Assembly (NCBI GenBank): GCA_947459875.1
Contig: CANHFG010000007.1
Location: 1 to 47,399, forward strand
DNA from: Ignavibacteria bacterium
GTDB lineage: Bacteria; Bacteroidota; Ignavibacteria; Kapaibacteriales; Kapaibacteriaceae
Direction of reading: 5' to 3'
Length of the DNA: 47,399 nt
How positions within the stretch are numbered: position 1 is the stretch's first letter; each line of letters opens with the position of its first letter. A program made the position numbers and the translations under genes. Below the pieces are notes generated by a model, which was given only the letters and a program-made list of their open reading frames with translations, did no database searches and was not told the origin of the DNA. Shown here one piece after another: positions 18,229 through 27,002 of this stretch.

Positions 18229-19395
18229 ATGTCATTCCAGCATCCCGACTACTACAACATCGACGAGCTTCTGACCGAGGAAGAGAAACTCGTTCGCCAG
18301 ACGGTTCGCGACTTCGTGGACAACGAGGTTCTGCCCATCATTGAGCACAGTGCCCGTGAGGGGGTGTTTCCGCAGCACCTCGTGAAGAAAATGGCCGAGA
18401 TCGGTCTCTTTGGCATCACGCTGCCGCAGGAATACGGCTGTGCCGGACTCAACAGCACCTGCTATGGTCTGGCCATGCAGGAGCTTGAGCGGGGCGATTC
18501 AGGCATCCGTTCATTTGCCTCCGTGCAGAGCTCGCTGGTCATGTATCCGATCTACACCTACGGCTCCGAGGAGCAGCGACGCAAGTGGCTACCTCGACTG
18601 GCTGCCGGCGATGCCATTGGATGTTTTGGGCTTACTGAGCCCGATGCCGGCTCGAACCCGGCTTCGATGTCCACCAACGCCAAGAAGGTTGAAGGGGGCT
18701 TCATCCTCAACGGTGCCAAGATGTGGATCACCAACGGTACGCTAGCTGATGTGGCTGTTGTGTGGGCCAAGCTCGACGGCGTAGTGCGCGGATTCCTGGT
18801 TGAAAAGGGCATGGCCGGGTTCACCGCTCCCGAGATGAAGGGCAAGCATTCGCTGCGTGCATCGGTCACCTCTGAGCTTGTGTTCCAGGACGTCTTTATC
18901 CCTGACGAGAACATTCTGCCGGGCGTTGAGGGTCTGCGTGGCCCCCTTTCATGCCTCACCCAGGCCCGCTTTGGCATCTCCTGGGGCGTTGTTGGCGCAG
19001 CGATGGCCTGTTATGACTCGTCGCTCAATTACGCAAAAACACGTATTGCGTTCGGCAAGCCTATTGCCGGGTTCCAGCTGATCCAGGACAAGCTCGTTCT
19101 GATGCTCAATGAGATCACCAAGGCGCAGCTTCTCTGCTGGCGGCTTGGACGCATCAAGGATGCCGGCCAGCTGCGTCCGCAGCAGGTGTCGCTTGCCAAA
19201 CGGAACAACTGTGAAATGGCCCTCAATATTGCCCGCATGAGCCGTGAGATCCACGGTGCCAACGGCATCCTCGACGAGTATCCCGTCATGCGTCATGCGG
19301 CCAACCTCGAATCGGTCAAAACCTACGAGGGAACCCATGAAATGCACACCCTGATCCTGGGTCAGGACATCACCGGACAGAACGCCTTTGCGTAG
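18229..19395 (+). CDS. Glutaryl-CoA dehydrogenase-like acyl-CoA dehydrogenase
   Basis: This FAD enzyme oxidises an acyl-CoA, very probably glutaryl-CoA, which it would decarboxylate to crotonyl-CoA in lysine/tryptophan breakdown. The 388 residues have full family length. Besides general acyl-CoA dehydrogenase motifs (CFGLTEPDAGSNP, KMWITNGTLADVAVVWAK), it carries features specific to GCDH: ERGDSGIRSFASVQSSLVM with Glu87 and Arg94 at the positions described for human substrate binding, RASVTSELVFQDVFIPDENI, and the end motif KTYEGTHEMHTLILGQDITG with the catalytic Glu (E367). It stands alone between kup (divergent) and the rimP operon, with no other pathway genes nearby. Alternative: another short-chain dicarboxylyl-CoA dehydrogenase. 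Confidence 0.85.
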   Translation: MSFQHPDYYNIDELLTEEEKLVRQTVRDFVDNEVLPIIEHSAREGVFPQHLVKKMAEIGLFGITLPQEYGCAGLNSTCYGLAMQELERGDSGIRSFASVQSSLVMYPIYTYGSEEQRRKWLPRLAAGDAIGCFGLTEPDAGSNPASMSTNAKKVEGGFILNGAKMWITNGTLADVAVVWAKLDGVVRGFLVEKGMAGFTAPEMKGKHSLRASVTSELVFQDVFIPDENILPGVEGLRGPLSCLTQARFGISWGVVGAAMACYDSSLNYAKTRIAFGKPIAGFQLIQDKLVLMLNEITKAQLLCWRLGRIKDAGQLRPQQVSLAKRNNCEMALNIARMSREIHGANGILDEYPVMRHAANLESVKTYEGTHEMHTLILGQDITGQNAFA

Positions 19396-19415
19396 GTCGG
19401 TGGGGAAAAGTTCCC

Positions 19416-19423
19416 TATATTTG
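19416..19423 (+). promoter_or_regulatory. -7 promoter element of the rimP-nusA-infB operon
   Basis: TATATTTG matches TAnnTTTG exactly, 21 bases after the preceding gene's stop and 78 bases before the rimP ATG. A TTTG at 19387-19390 is the nearest -33 candidate, but its spacing (25 bases) is long. Confidence 0.6.
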
Positions 19424-19439
19424 TAGCCGATTTCGAAGG

Positions 19440-19461
19440 GTGGGCGATGTCGCCCACTTTT
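19440..19461 (+). terminator. GC-rich hairpin plus T-tract in the rimP leader
   Basis: GTGGGCG and CGCCCAC pair perfectly around the tetraloop ATGT and are followed by TTTTCGTTT. It lies downstream of the predicted operon promoter and upstream of rimP. It could therefore terminate read-through from the acyl-CoA dehydrogenase gene, act as an attenuator for the operon, or simply be a 5' stabilising hairpin. Confidence 0.5.
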
Positions 19462-19501
19462 CGTTTGTGCTACAGTGTTCGTGAACAAGTCGTGGAGAGG
19501 T

Positions 19502-19966
19502 ATGAAGGAGATCCTTCCGGAACAAGTCCGGATGGCGATCGCCGAGTCCTGTGACGCGGCCGGTGTTGCGCTCATCGATGTGGTGATCCGCGGCCAGGCG
19601 CGTCAGCTTATTCTGGACGTGATCATCGACACGGTTGAAGGGGTGACGCACGATCACTGCCGGTCGGTCAGCCGTGGCATTGATGAGCGGCTGGAGGGGA
19701 ACGAGTATGCCGGCCGTCTGCGGACGGTTGAGGTGACGTCACCGGGTGCCGAAACGCCCGTGAAACATCTCTGGCAGCTCCGCAAGCACATCGGACGTTG
19801 GGTCCGCGTCAAACGCACCGATGCCACCACCATTGAGGGGGTGCTTGAGAGGGCGGAAGACGACGGGCTGGACGTTCAGCCCAAACAAACGAAGAAGGAG
19901 CCCAAGCCCCTTATCAGCATTCCTGCTGAAGAGGTCGCAGAAGCAATGGTAATGATCATGTTTTAG
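19502..19966 (+). CDS. rimP: Ribosome maturation factor RimP
   Basis: RimP helps mature the 30S subunit. The 154-residue product begins at the ATG at 19502 behind a strong GGAGAGG; a GTG at 19475 in the same frame is not needed. The two-domain family layout is visible: an N-terminal alpha/beta domain with ALIDVVIRGQARQLILDVIID, then D-HC-VSR in THDHCRSVSRGIDERL, the Y-x-x-RLRTVEVTSPGAETPVK conserved block (LEVSSPG-like in the family), and a C-terminal SH3-like barrel (GRWVRVKRTD, TIEGVLERAEDDGL). It is first gene of the conserved rimP-nusA-infB operon, with 38 bases before nusA. Confidence 0.95.
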   Translation: MKEILPEQVRMAIAESCDAAGVALIDVVIRGQARQLILDVIIDTVEGVTHDHCRSVSRGIDERLEGNEYAGRLRTVEVTSPGAETPVKHLWQLRKHIGRWVRVKRTDATTIEGVLERAEDDGLDVQPKQTKKEPKPLISIPAEEVAEAMVMIMF

Positions 19967-20004
19967 GTGGCAGGCCCAGCCTGTCCGTCATGGAGTCAAA
20001 ACAC

Positions 20005-21465
20005 ATGGCACGTCGGAAAGTCAAGCAGCAGGTCGACAACAAAAAGCTCATCATTGAGGCCTTCAACGAGATGGCCCGTGAGAAGAGCATTGACCGCGAT
20101 CTTCTGCAGGGTATCGTTGAAGAGACCCTTTCGGCGATGGTGCGCAAGAAGTATGGACTGGAGTCCAACTTCGACATCATCGTGAACATGGAAAAGGGTG
20201 ACATCGAGATCTACCTCATGCGCGAGATCGTCGAAGAGGTGGAGAATCCTGAATTGCAGATCTCGGCCGAGGAGGTTCGTGAGGTTACGGGCAATGAGCC
20301 CGAGATCGGTGATGAACACATCGAGGAAATCACGCTTGAGAACATTGCCGATTCGTTCGGCCGTCGACTGATCGCTCAGGCGATCCAGAATCTCAATCAG
20401 CGCATCCGCGACGTCGAGAAGGACAACATCTACGAGGAGTACTCCAAGCGTGTAGGTGAGGTCATCATCGGCGAGATCTACCAGGTTCGTCCGAACAACA
20501 TTCTCGTGATGCACAACAAGGTCGAAATGCGTCTTCCGCGCGAAGAGCAGATCCCGACCGAGCGCCTGAAGAAGAACCAGCAGGTCAAGGCCATCCTGAA
20601 GGAAGTGCGTCGATCCGGCGGTGCCACGGGGCTGCCCGATCTTATCCTGTCGCGTGCCGATGATTCATTCATGGCGCTGCTGTTCGAGCAGGAGATTCCC
20701 GAGATCTTCGACGGAATCATCAAGATCCGCGCCATTGCCCGTGAACCGGGCGAGCGCGCCAAGGTTGCCGTGACGTCGTTCGACGAACGGGTCGACCCGG
20801 TCGGCGCGTGCGTCGGCATGAAGGGCATTCGCATTCACTCGATCGTCCGTGAGCTGGGCAACGAGAACATCGATATCATTGAGTTCCACGATGACCCACG
20901 TCTGTTCATCGCCCGTGCGTTGTCACCGGCGAAGGTTCGCGACGTGACCATCAGCGAAGATGGTCGTGCAGCCACCGTGATCGTCCCCGACGATCAGGTT
21001 TCGCTGGCCATCGGCAAACAGGGTCAGAACGTGCGTCTTGCATCAAAGCTTACCGGTTACTCCCTGTCACTTGTCAAGGAAGGGGCTGAGGACATCGAAC
21101 TCATCGAATTCCGTGACGAGCTGGGACGTGATCTGTTCGACCGTCTGATCCGTGCCGGCATCGATACGGCCCGCGAGTTTCTCGAGGCCGAGCCAGCAAT
21201 GCTGCTGGGCATCATGGAGAAGGATCGGATCGTGCGTGTGCGTCGCATCATGCTTGAAGAGTTCGAAGAGCGCGAAGACCAGCATTATCTCATCGCCCTC
21301 GAAGATGCTGCCGTAGCGTTGCTAACGCCGGCAACATCTGATGCCGATGCTGACATTGCCGAATCGTACGCCGAGGACACACCGGAAGTGTACGAGATGG
21401 AAGTCGAGGAATCGACCGAGACCGAAGAGGCATCGGACGAATCCACTGAAAACGAAGTAGAGTAA
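20005..21465 (+). CDS. nusA: Transcription termination/antitermination factor NusA
   Basis: NusA binds RNA polymerase and nascent RNA and affects pausing, termination and antitermination. The 486-residue product starts at 20005 (TGGAG upstream); 19990 is an alternative five codons longer. Domains in order: N-terminal RNAP-binding domain (~1-130; IIEAFNEMAREKSIDRDLLQGIVEETL), S1 (~133-200; GEIYQVRPNNILVM), KH1 with the GMKG loop (DPVGACVGMKGIRI), KH2 with GKQG (LAIGKQGQNVRLASKLTGYS), and a helical segment. It closes with an acidic tail of about 50 residues rich in Glu, Asp, Ser and Thr. It lacks the acidic-repeat domains of enterobacterial NusA, as is usual outside Proteobacteria. infB starts 12 bases after the stop. 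Confidence 0.97.
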   Translation: MARRKVKQQVDNKKLIIEAFNEMAREKSIDRDLLQGIVEETLSAMVRKKYGLESNFDIIVNMEKGDIEIYLMREIVEEVENPELQISAEEVREVTGNEPEIGDEHIEEITLENIADSFGRRLIAQAIQNLNQRIRDVEKDNIYEEYSKRVGEVIIGEIYQVRPNNILVMHNKVEMRLPREEQIPTERLKKNQQVKAILKEVRRSGGATGLPDLILSRADDSFMALLFEQEIPEIFDGIIKIRAIAREPGERAKVAVTSFDERVDPVGACVGMKGIRIHSIVRELGNENIDIIEFHDDPRLFIARALSPAKVRDVTISEDGRAATVIVPDDQVSLAIGKQGQNVRLASKLTGYSLSLVKEGAEDIELIEFRDELGRDLFDRLIRAGIDTAREFLEAEPAMLLGIMEKDRIVRVRRIMLEEFEEREDQHYLIALEDAAVALLTPATSDADADIAESYAEDTPEVYEMEVEESTETEEASDESTENEVE

Positions 21466-21476
21466 TTGAAGGATGT

Positions 21477-24400
21477 ATGGCAGGTTCTACCGGAAATAAA
21501 CTGTTCAAGATCGCGAGCCAGATCAACATCGGGCGTGATGCGATCGTCGAATACCTTGCCTCGAAAGGCCACAAGCTCGAGAACAAGGCCACGACGGTCC
21601 TGAGCGACGAGCAGCTGGATCTCGTGATCGAGAAGTTCGCCAAGGAGCTGAAGACTGCGCAGAAGCAACGCGAAAAGGTCCAGCGTCAGCAGGCCGTTCG
21701 TAAGAGCCATCTGGAGCAGGGGAGCACCGTCTCGATCGATACGCTGGCCGAGGCCGAGGAGCGCGAGCGGGTGATCGAGGAGCGTCTTGAACGTCCGGAA
21801 GCCCCTGTAGCTGCCGCACCGGTGATGGAGCAACAGGCGGAACCTGCTGAAGTGCCAGCTGCGCCAGCACCAGCACCAGCGCCAGCGCCAACGCCAACGC
21901 CCGCTCCGGCACCGGAGATCGTCGAGCCGGTGGCAGAGCAGCCCGTTGCAGTGCCGCAGGCTGCTGCTCCGGCAGGTCCTTCGGTTGGACAGGTTATTGA
22001 CCTGAAAGAGGCCAGGAAAAAGGAAGAGGCCGACAGGGCCGCCAAAGCTGCCAGCGCCAAGACGGCTCGGGATTACGAGCCATCCTCGAACAAGCCCGCA
22101 GCACCAGCTGCTCCTGCAGCCGCGCCTGCGGCCGAAGCAGCCGCAGCTGCCACCGAGGCTCCTGTGACACCCAAGCCGGAAGGTGAAGCTGAGGGTGCAG
22201 CCGGAGAGGATGTTGACGAAAAGAAGGGCAAGCGCCGCCGCAAGGGCGTTATCGAGGTTGAATACAATCCAAGCGGGTCCACGCAGCTTCGTGGACTGAC
22301 CGTTGTGGGCAAGATCGATCTTGCACCCAAGCCACCGCCGCGTCCCAAGCGCGATGAGCGCCGTCCGTCAGACGGACGTGATCCGCGCCGCGGAGCCATC
22401 GGAGACGCGCTGGTTGCGCGCGGACGTGGTCCTGCCGGCTCGGGAACGGGCTCGACATCGACCTCCGGTGACACACGTCGCCGTGACTTCGGTCCACCAG
22501 CCCCTTCGGCAGCAGCCAAGAAGGCCGCTGACGCAAAGAAGAAAAAGACCGGCGCTGCCAAAGGCATGCGCACACAGGTGTCGGACTCCGACGTCGTGCG
22601 CGCAATCCGGCAGACGCTCTCCGGTATGGAGCTGGCTCCTGCCGGTGGACGTGCCAAGTTGCGCATGCGCAAGCGTCTTGAGCGACAAGAAAAGGAAGCC
22701 ATCCGTCAGGAAGAAATCGCTCGCGAGAGCTCGATTCTTCGTCTGTCTGAGTTTGTGACCACTGCCGACCTTGCCAACATGATGCGTGTGACCGCATCAG
22801 ACATCATCATGAAGTGCATGGGGCTTGGTCTGATGGTGTCGATCAATCAGCGTCTGGACAAAGACACGATCACGCTGATCGCTTCCGACTACGGATTTGA
22901 AGTATCATTCCTCGATGAGCAGGCCGAACAGGAAGAAGCCGAGGTCGAGGATGCACCGGAGACGCTCAAGCCGCGCTCACCGATCGTGACCATCATGGGT
23001 CACGTCGACCACGGTAAGACGTCGCTCCTGGATTATATCCGCAATGCCAACGTGGTTGCCGGTGAGGCCGGTGGTATTACGCAGCACATCGGCGCCTACC
23101 GCGTGGAGCTGCCGAACGGACGCACGATCTCCTTCCTCGATACGCCTGGTCACGAAGCCTTCACGGCTATGCGTGCCCGCGGCGCACAGGTCACCGATAT
23201 CGTGATCCTGGTTGTGGCGGCCGATGACAGCGTGATGCCTCAGACGATCGAGGCGATCTCGCATGCCCAGGCAGCCGGAGTACCGATCGTTGTGGCGATC
23301 AATAAGGTTGACCGTCCGGAGGCGAACCCCGACCGGATCCGTCAGCAACTTGCCGACCGCGGCGTCCTTGTCGAAGACTGGGGTGGTAAGTACCAGTGCG
23401 TGGAGATCTCTGCAAAGTCCGGTCTGAATATTCCGACGCTGCTTGAGAAGATCGTGCTTGAGGCCGATATTCTTGACCTCAAGGCCAATCCTGATCGCAA
23501 TGCTCGCGCAACGGTCATCGAAGCACATATCGACAAGGGACGCGGTAACGTTGTTACCGTCATTGTCCAGAAGGGTACTCTGAACGTTGGCGACATCTTC
23601 GTCTGCGGTCAGTTTGCCGGACGTGTGCGAGCGATGTTCGACGAGCGTGGACAGCGACTGGATTCCGCCGGACCTTCCATGCCAGCGCAGGTGACAGGTT
23701 TTGACGGACTTCCGAATGCCGGCGACGTACTGTTGGAAATGGAGACCGATGCCGAAGCCCGCGACGTAGCAACACGCCGTCAGCAGCTCCGCCGCGAACA
23801 GCAGTTCCGTGGTATGCGTCACATGACACTCGACGATATCTCGGCGCAGATTCAGCAAGGTGGCGTGAAGGAACTTCGCCTCATCGTGCGTGCCGACGTG
23901 TCGGGCTCAGTGGAAGCTCTTTCGGACTCTCTGCAGAAACTCTCAACCGCCGAGGTCAAGGTCCGCATCCTCTACAGTGGCGTCGGTGCCATCAGTGAGA
24001 GCGACGTCATGCTTGCCTCCGCGTCGGATGCGATCATCGTTGGCTTCCAGGTCAACGTGCCACCTGCCGCCCGCAAGATTGCCGAAAGTGAAAGTGTCGA
24101 GATCCGTCTGTACTCGATCATCTACGACTGTATCAACGAAGTGCAGCTTGCCCTCGAGGGTATGCTCACGCCGGACATCAAGGAAGAGATCACCTCCACC
24201 GTTGAGGTCCGTGCGATCTTCAAGATCAGCCGCCTGGGAACGATTGCCGGCTGCTATGTGCAGAACGGTAAGATCACCCGCAATGACAGGATCCGTGTTC
24301 TGCGCGACGGGTTCGAGATCTACAAGGGTACCCTGGCATCACTCAAGCGCGTCAAGGACGACGTGCGCGAGGTCGAAACCGGCTTTGAATGCGGTATCGG

Positions 24401-24482
24401 TGTTCAGGGATTCAATGATCTCGAAGAGGGCGACATCATCGAGAGCTACAAGACAATTGAAGTCAAACGGAAGCTGTCGTAA
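21477..24482 (+). CDS. infB: Translation initiation factor IF-2
   Basis: This GTPase places initiator tRNA on the 30S subunit and promotes subunit joining. The 1001-residue product starts at 21477 behind GAAGGATG. The N-terminal IF2 helical domain (KLFKIASQINIGRDAIVEYL) leads into a long low-complexity linker (~115-330) dominated by Ala-Pro repeats and then basic, Gly-rich sequence. A second IF2_N-like domain is near residue 420 (LRLSEFVTTADLANMMRV). The G domain has all motifs: G508HVDHGKT515, GGITQHIGAY, D555TPGHEAF, N609KVDRPEAN and SAKSG. Domains II-IV follow, including the fMet-tRNA-binding C-terminus. rbfA starts two bases after the stop. Confidence 0.98.
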   Translation: MAGSTGNKLFKIASQINIGRDAIVEYLASKGHKLENKATTVLSDEQLDLVIEKFAKELKTAQKQREKVQRQQAVRKSHLEQGSTVSIDTLAEAEERERVIEERLERPEAPVAAAPVMEQQAEPAEVPAAPAPAPAPAPTPTPAPAPEIVEPVAEQPVAVPQAAAPAGPSVGQVIDLKEARKKEEADRAAKAASAKTARDYEPSSNKPAAPAAPAAAPAAEAAAAATEAPVTPKPEGEAEGAAGEDVDEKKGKRRRKGVIEVEYNPSGSTQLRGLTVVGKIDLAPKPPPRPKRDERRPSDGRDPRRGAIGDALVARGRGPAGSGTGSTSTSGDTRRRDFGPPAPSAAAKKAADAKKKKTGAAKGMRTQVSDSDVVRAIRQTLSGMELAPAGGRAKLRMRKRLERQEKEAIRQEEIARESSILRLSEFVTTADLANMMRVTASDIIMKCMGLGLMVSINQRLDKDTITLIASDYGFEVSFLDEQAEQEEAEVEDAPETLKPRSPIVTIMGHVDHGKTSLLDYIRNANVVAGEAGGITQHIGAYRVELPNGRTISFLDTPGHEAFTAMRARGAQVTDIVILVVAADDSVMPQTIEAISHAQAAGVPIVVAINKVDRPEANPDRIRQQLADRGVLVEDWGGKYQCVEISAKSGLNIPTLLEKIVLEADILDLKANPDRNARATVIEAHIDKGRGNVVTVIVQKGTLNVGDIFVCGQFAGRVRAMFDERGQRLDSAGPSMPAQVTGFDGLPNAGDVLLEMETDAEARDVATRRQQLRREQQFRGMRHMTLDDISAQIQQGGVKELRLIVRADVSGSVEALSDSLQKLSTAEVKVRILYSGVGAISESDVMLASASDAIIVGFQVNVPPAARKIAESESVEIRLYSIIYDCINEVQLALEGMLTPDIKEEITSTVEVRAIFKISRLGTIAGCYVQNGKITRNDRIRVLRDGFEIYKGTLASLKRVKDDVREVETGFECGIGVQGFNDLEEGDIIESYKTIEVKRKLS

Positions 24483-24484
24483 CC

Positions 24485-24868
24485 GTGTCGATCCGTACTG
24501 AACGCGTGGCCGGCGAAATTCAAAAGGCCCTGGCAAGCCCCCTGAGGTCGGTCGCGGAAGAACTCTCTGCAGGGTTCATCTCCGTGACCGAGGTGCGTTT
24601 GTCGGCTGACCTGCAGATCGCTCGCGTGTACCTGAGCATCTTCGGCGGCAAGGGGATCACTCCGGCTGAAGTGCTCGAACAGATCGACAAGTACTTCATG
24701 GGACGTGTGCGTCATCATCTGGCCACGTCGCTTCGACTTCGCTACACACCGCAACTGCAGTTCTTCATCGACGATTCGCTCGACCGCGCGCAGCGCATCG
24801 AGGCGATCCTCGATCGGGTTCGTCCCGTTGATGATGTACATCACGATGACACAAACGAGAATGATTGA
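24485..24868 (+). CDS. rbfA: 30S ribosome-binding factor RbfA
   Basis: RbfA is a cold-shock assembly factor for the 30S subunit. The 127-residue product has the KH-like family pattern: RTERVAGEIQKALASPL at the start, VTEVRLSADLQIARVYLSIFG in the middle, and LRYTPQLQFFIDDSLDRAQRIEAIL near the end. The start is GTG at 24485, two bases after the infB stop, and no later ATG would keep the first helix. The C-terminal HHDDTNEND tail is short and acidic. The last eight bases overlap the truB start. Confidence 0.95.
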   Translation: MSIRTERVAGEIQKALASPLRSVAEELSAGFISVTEVRLSADLQIARVYLSIFGGKGITPAEVLEQIDKYFMGRVRHHLATSLRLRYTPQLQFFIDDSLDRAQRIEAILDRVRPVDDVHHDDTNEND

Positions 24869-25592
24869 TCGGATGACGCTCGGTCGCTCGTCTGATCCGA
24901 CGATCGAGCAATGGTTGGAAACAGCACGGACGGATGGTGCGATCGCGCTCATTGACAAGGAAGAAAACTGGACGTCGTTTGACTGTGTAGCCAAGGTGCG
25001 CAACCTTACTCGCGTCAAACGCGTCGGCCATGCCGGCACACTTGATCCTCTTGCTACGGGGCTCCTGGTGCTGTGCTTCGGTAAAGCCACCAAGGATATC
25101 GAAGAGCTGCAGGAAGGTACCAAGACCTATGAGGTTGAGATCCTTCTCGGTGCAGATTCAACAACGGATGACCGCGGCGGTACCTGCACGGAACGCTCAG
25201 TTGAGCCACTGCCATCGCAGGATATTCTCTCGGCGCTGATGTCGTTCACGGGAACCATTGAGCAGACACCGCCTGCCTTTAGTGCGGTGCGTCATCAGGG
25301 TCGGCGTCAGTACGATCTTGCGCGGCAGGGCATCGACTTTGTTGCCAAGCCCCGGATTGTAACGATCCATGCGATCGATGATGTGAGTGTATCCTGGCCT
25401 GTGGTGCGCTGCACGATCACCTGCTCCCGGGGTACGTATATCCGCAGCATAGCTCGGGATCTTGGCGTCAAACTCGGCTGCGGTGGCTATGTCTGGTCAC
25501 TTCGTCGCACGGCAAGCGGACAGCATCACGTTGGTGATGCACTGCGCATCGATGAGATCCGAAAACTTCTTGCGCCCGGGGAGGATGCATGA
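24861..25592 (+). CDS. truB: tRNA pseudouridine-55 synthase TruB
   Basis: TruB makes pseudouridine at position 55 in the T-arm of tRNAs. The 243-residue product from ATG 24861 overlaps rbfA by eight bases; alternatives at 24846 and 24873 change only the variable N-terminus. The catalytic motif GHAGTLDPLATGLL carries the nucleophile D62. Downstream motifs are typical of the family: KTYEVEILLGADSTTDDRGG, QTPPAFSAVRHQGRRQYDLAR and CSRGTYIRSIARDLG, the last binding RNA. The chain ends soon after the catalytic domain without a PUA domain, like other short TruB proteins. The stop overlaps the ribF start as ATGA. Confidence 0.96.
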   Translation: MIDRMTLGRSSDPTIEQWLETARTDGAIALIDKEENWTSFDCVAKVRNLTRVKRVGHAGTLDPLATGLLVLCFGKATKDIEELQEGTKTYEVEILLGADSTTDDRGGTCTERSVEPLPSQDILSALMSFTGTIEQTPPAFSAVRHQGRRQYDLARQGIDFVAKPRIVTIHAIDDVSVSWPVVRCTITCSRGTYIRSIARDLGVKLGCGGYVWSLRRTASGQHHVGDALRIDEIRKLLAPGEDA

Positions 25593-26548
25593 AGGTGGTT
25601 CGCTACGGTACCGATGCCGTTCCGTTCATGAAGGAAACAGCAGTAACGGTTGGCACCTTCGACGGTGTGCACGTTGGACACGTCGGAGTGCTGCATTTGA
25701 TGCGCGACGTTGCGCAGCGGCACGGAGAACGGATCGTGGTTGTGACGTTTGATCCGCATCCGCAGATCGTTCTCGCAAAAGAAGGGCGCGAGCCATTGAG
25801 ACTTCTCACCGGAATCGATGAACGATGTGAGCTGCTGGCAGCGCAGGGGGTCGATCTGACCGTCGTGATACCTTTCACGCGTGACTTTGCGGCAACGGAA
25901 GCATCGGACTTTGTGCGCTCGGTGATCGTTCGGGACATAGGCGTACAACACTTCTTCATTGGCCATGATCATGTCTTTGGCAAAGATCGTGGTGGCAATG
26001 AAGAGCTGTTGCAACGTCTCTCACCCGAGCTCGACTTCACGGTCGAGGGCATACCGCCGCTTTCCTTTGGCGGTGTGGTGGTCAGCAGCACGAAGATCCG
26101 TAATGCCCTCAAGGGCGGCGATCTTCAGGGAGCATCAACAATGCTCGGTCGCCACTACGCTGTGCGCGGCGTAGTTGTGCGCGGGGACGGACGCGGACGT
26201 CAGCTCGGAATCCCGACGGCAAACATCGCCCCCTCAGATGAGTACAAGCTGCTGCCGGAAAACGGTGTCTATGCCGTGATGGCAGTCATCGACTCCGAGC
26301 CTCGGCTCGGTATGGCGAACATTGGACTTCGACCAACGTTCACGTCGGATACGAAGCCCACACTTGAGGTCCACTTTCTTGACGTGGACATCGATCTCTA
26401 CGAACGTACACTCGATGTGACCTTTATCGCGAAGATCCGCGATGAACAGCGCTTCGAATCCCGCGAGGAATTCCTCGCTCAGCTTCAACACGACAGAATG
26501 CAAACAACTACCTATCAACATCATATCAAGGAATGGAGGACATCATGA
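25589..26548 (+). CDS. ribF: Bifunctional riboflavin kinase/FAD synthetase RibF
   Basis: RibF phosphorylates riboflavin to FMN and adenylates FMN to FAD. The 319-residue product has the usual two-domain length. The N-terminal nucleotidyltransferase shows [11 protein letters not shown] (H28 and H31, the HxGH-type motif) and later [19 protein letters not shown]. The C-terminal kinase domain shows [13 protein letters not shown], the metal/phosphate site, then [23 protein letters not shown] and [21 protein letters not shown]. It overlaps truB by four bases (ATGA) and rpsO by four bases, so translation of all three is probably coupled. No FMN riboswitch is visible. Confidence 0.96.
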   Translation: MKVVRYGTDAVPFMKETAVTVGTFDGVHVGHVGVLHLMRDVAQRHGERIVVVTFDPHPQIVLAKEGREPLRLLTGIDERCELLAAQGVDLTVVIPFTRDFAATEASDFVRSVIVRDIGVQHFFIGHDHVFGKDRGGNEELLQRLSPELDFTVEGIPPLSFGGVVVSSTKIRNALKGGDLQGASTMLGRHYAVRGVVVRGDGRGRQLGIPTANIAPSDEYKLLPENGVYAVMAVIDSEPRLGMANIGLRPTFTSDTKPTLEVHFLDVDIDLYERTLDVTFIAKIRDEQRFESREEFLAQLQHDRMQTTTYQHHIKEWRTS

Positions 26549-26811
26549 TCTCCAAGGAACGTAAAGCAGCGGTGATCGCCCAGTTTGGCGGCACGGCAGC
26601 AAATACCGGCAAGCCGGAAGTGCAGATCGCCCTTCTGACGGAGCATATCAAGGCTCTTTCCCAGCACTGCGAACAGCACCGCAAGGATCACCACTCACGT
26701 CGTGGTCTGATCATGCTTGTAGCCAAGCGCAAGAACCTGCTTGGTTACCTGCAGAAGAACAACGTTCATCGCTATCGCGAGATCGTTGCTCAGCTCGGTC
26801 TGCGCAAGTAA
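26545..26811 (+). CDS. rpsO: 30S ribosomal protein S15
   Basis: S15 binds 16S rRNA early in assembly of the small-subunit platform. The 88-residue product has the exact family length. Typical stretches are [47 protein letters not shown] and the end [12 protein letters not shown]. The ATG at 26545 has a strong GGAGG six bases upstream, so it is preferred over 26533. It overlaps the ribF stop (ATGA). As in many bacteria it precedes pnp, separated here by 191 bases with several hairpins. Confidence 0.97.
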   Translation: MISKERKAAVIAQFGGTAANTGKPEVQIALLTEHIKALSQHCEQHRKDHHSRRGLIMLVAKRKNLLGYLQKNNVHRYREIVAQLGLRK

Positions 26812-26828
26812 CTATCGCTGTCCATCGC

Positions 26829-26859
26829 GGCGGCGGTCATCCCTTCGATGATCGCCGCC
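26829..26859 (+). terminator. Hairpin directly after rpsO
   Basis: GGCGGCGGTCATC and GATGATCGCCGCC form a 13-pair stem (one G-U) with loop CCTTC, 17 bases after the rpsO stop. There is no U-tract behind it, so it is more likely an RNA-processing or 3'-end-protecting structure than an efficient terminator. Confidence 0.5.
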
Positions 26860-26896
26860 CATCGTAAACTCTCTTCTATGGCATCGTGGCACTCTT

Positions 26897-26928
26897 TGTC
26901 AAGGGGCTTTCCCATAAGCCCCCTGACA
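26897..26928 (+). promoter_or_regulatory. Second hairpin in the pnp leader
   Basis: TGTCA-A-GGGGCTT pairs with AAGCCCC-C-TGACA: 5 plus 7 base pairs around one mismatch, loop TCCCAT. It lies about 75 bases before the pnp ATG. A third, weaker pairing (AGCCC/GGGCT) follows at about 26958-26973. Enterobacterial pnp is autoregulated through a leader hairpin cut by RNase III; an equivalent role here is inference. Confidence 0.5.
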
Positions 26929-27002
26929 AGGAGTGATAGCTGACCGCGGTGCCGTGATAGCCCAGATAACGGGCTGACATTCACCCACTTTTGGAGTGCA
27001 TC

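Noticed and set aside
22977-23858. 293-residue minus-strand frame inside infB
   Set aside because: Antisense shadow of the conserved IF-2 GTPase domain.
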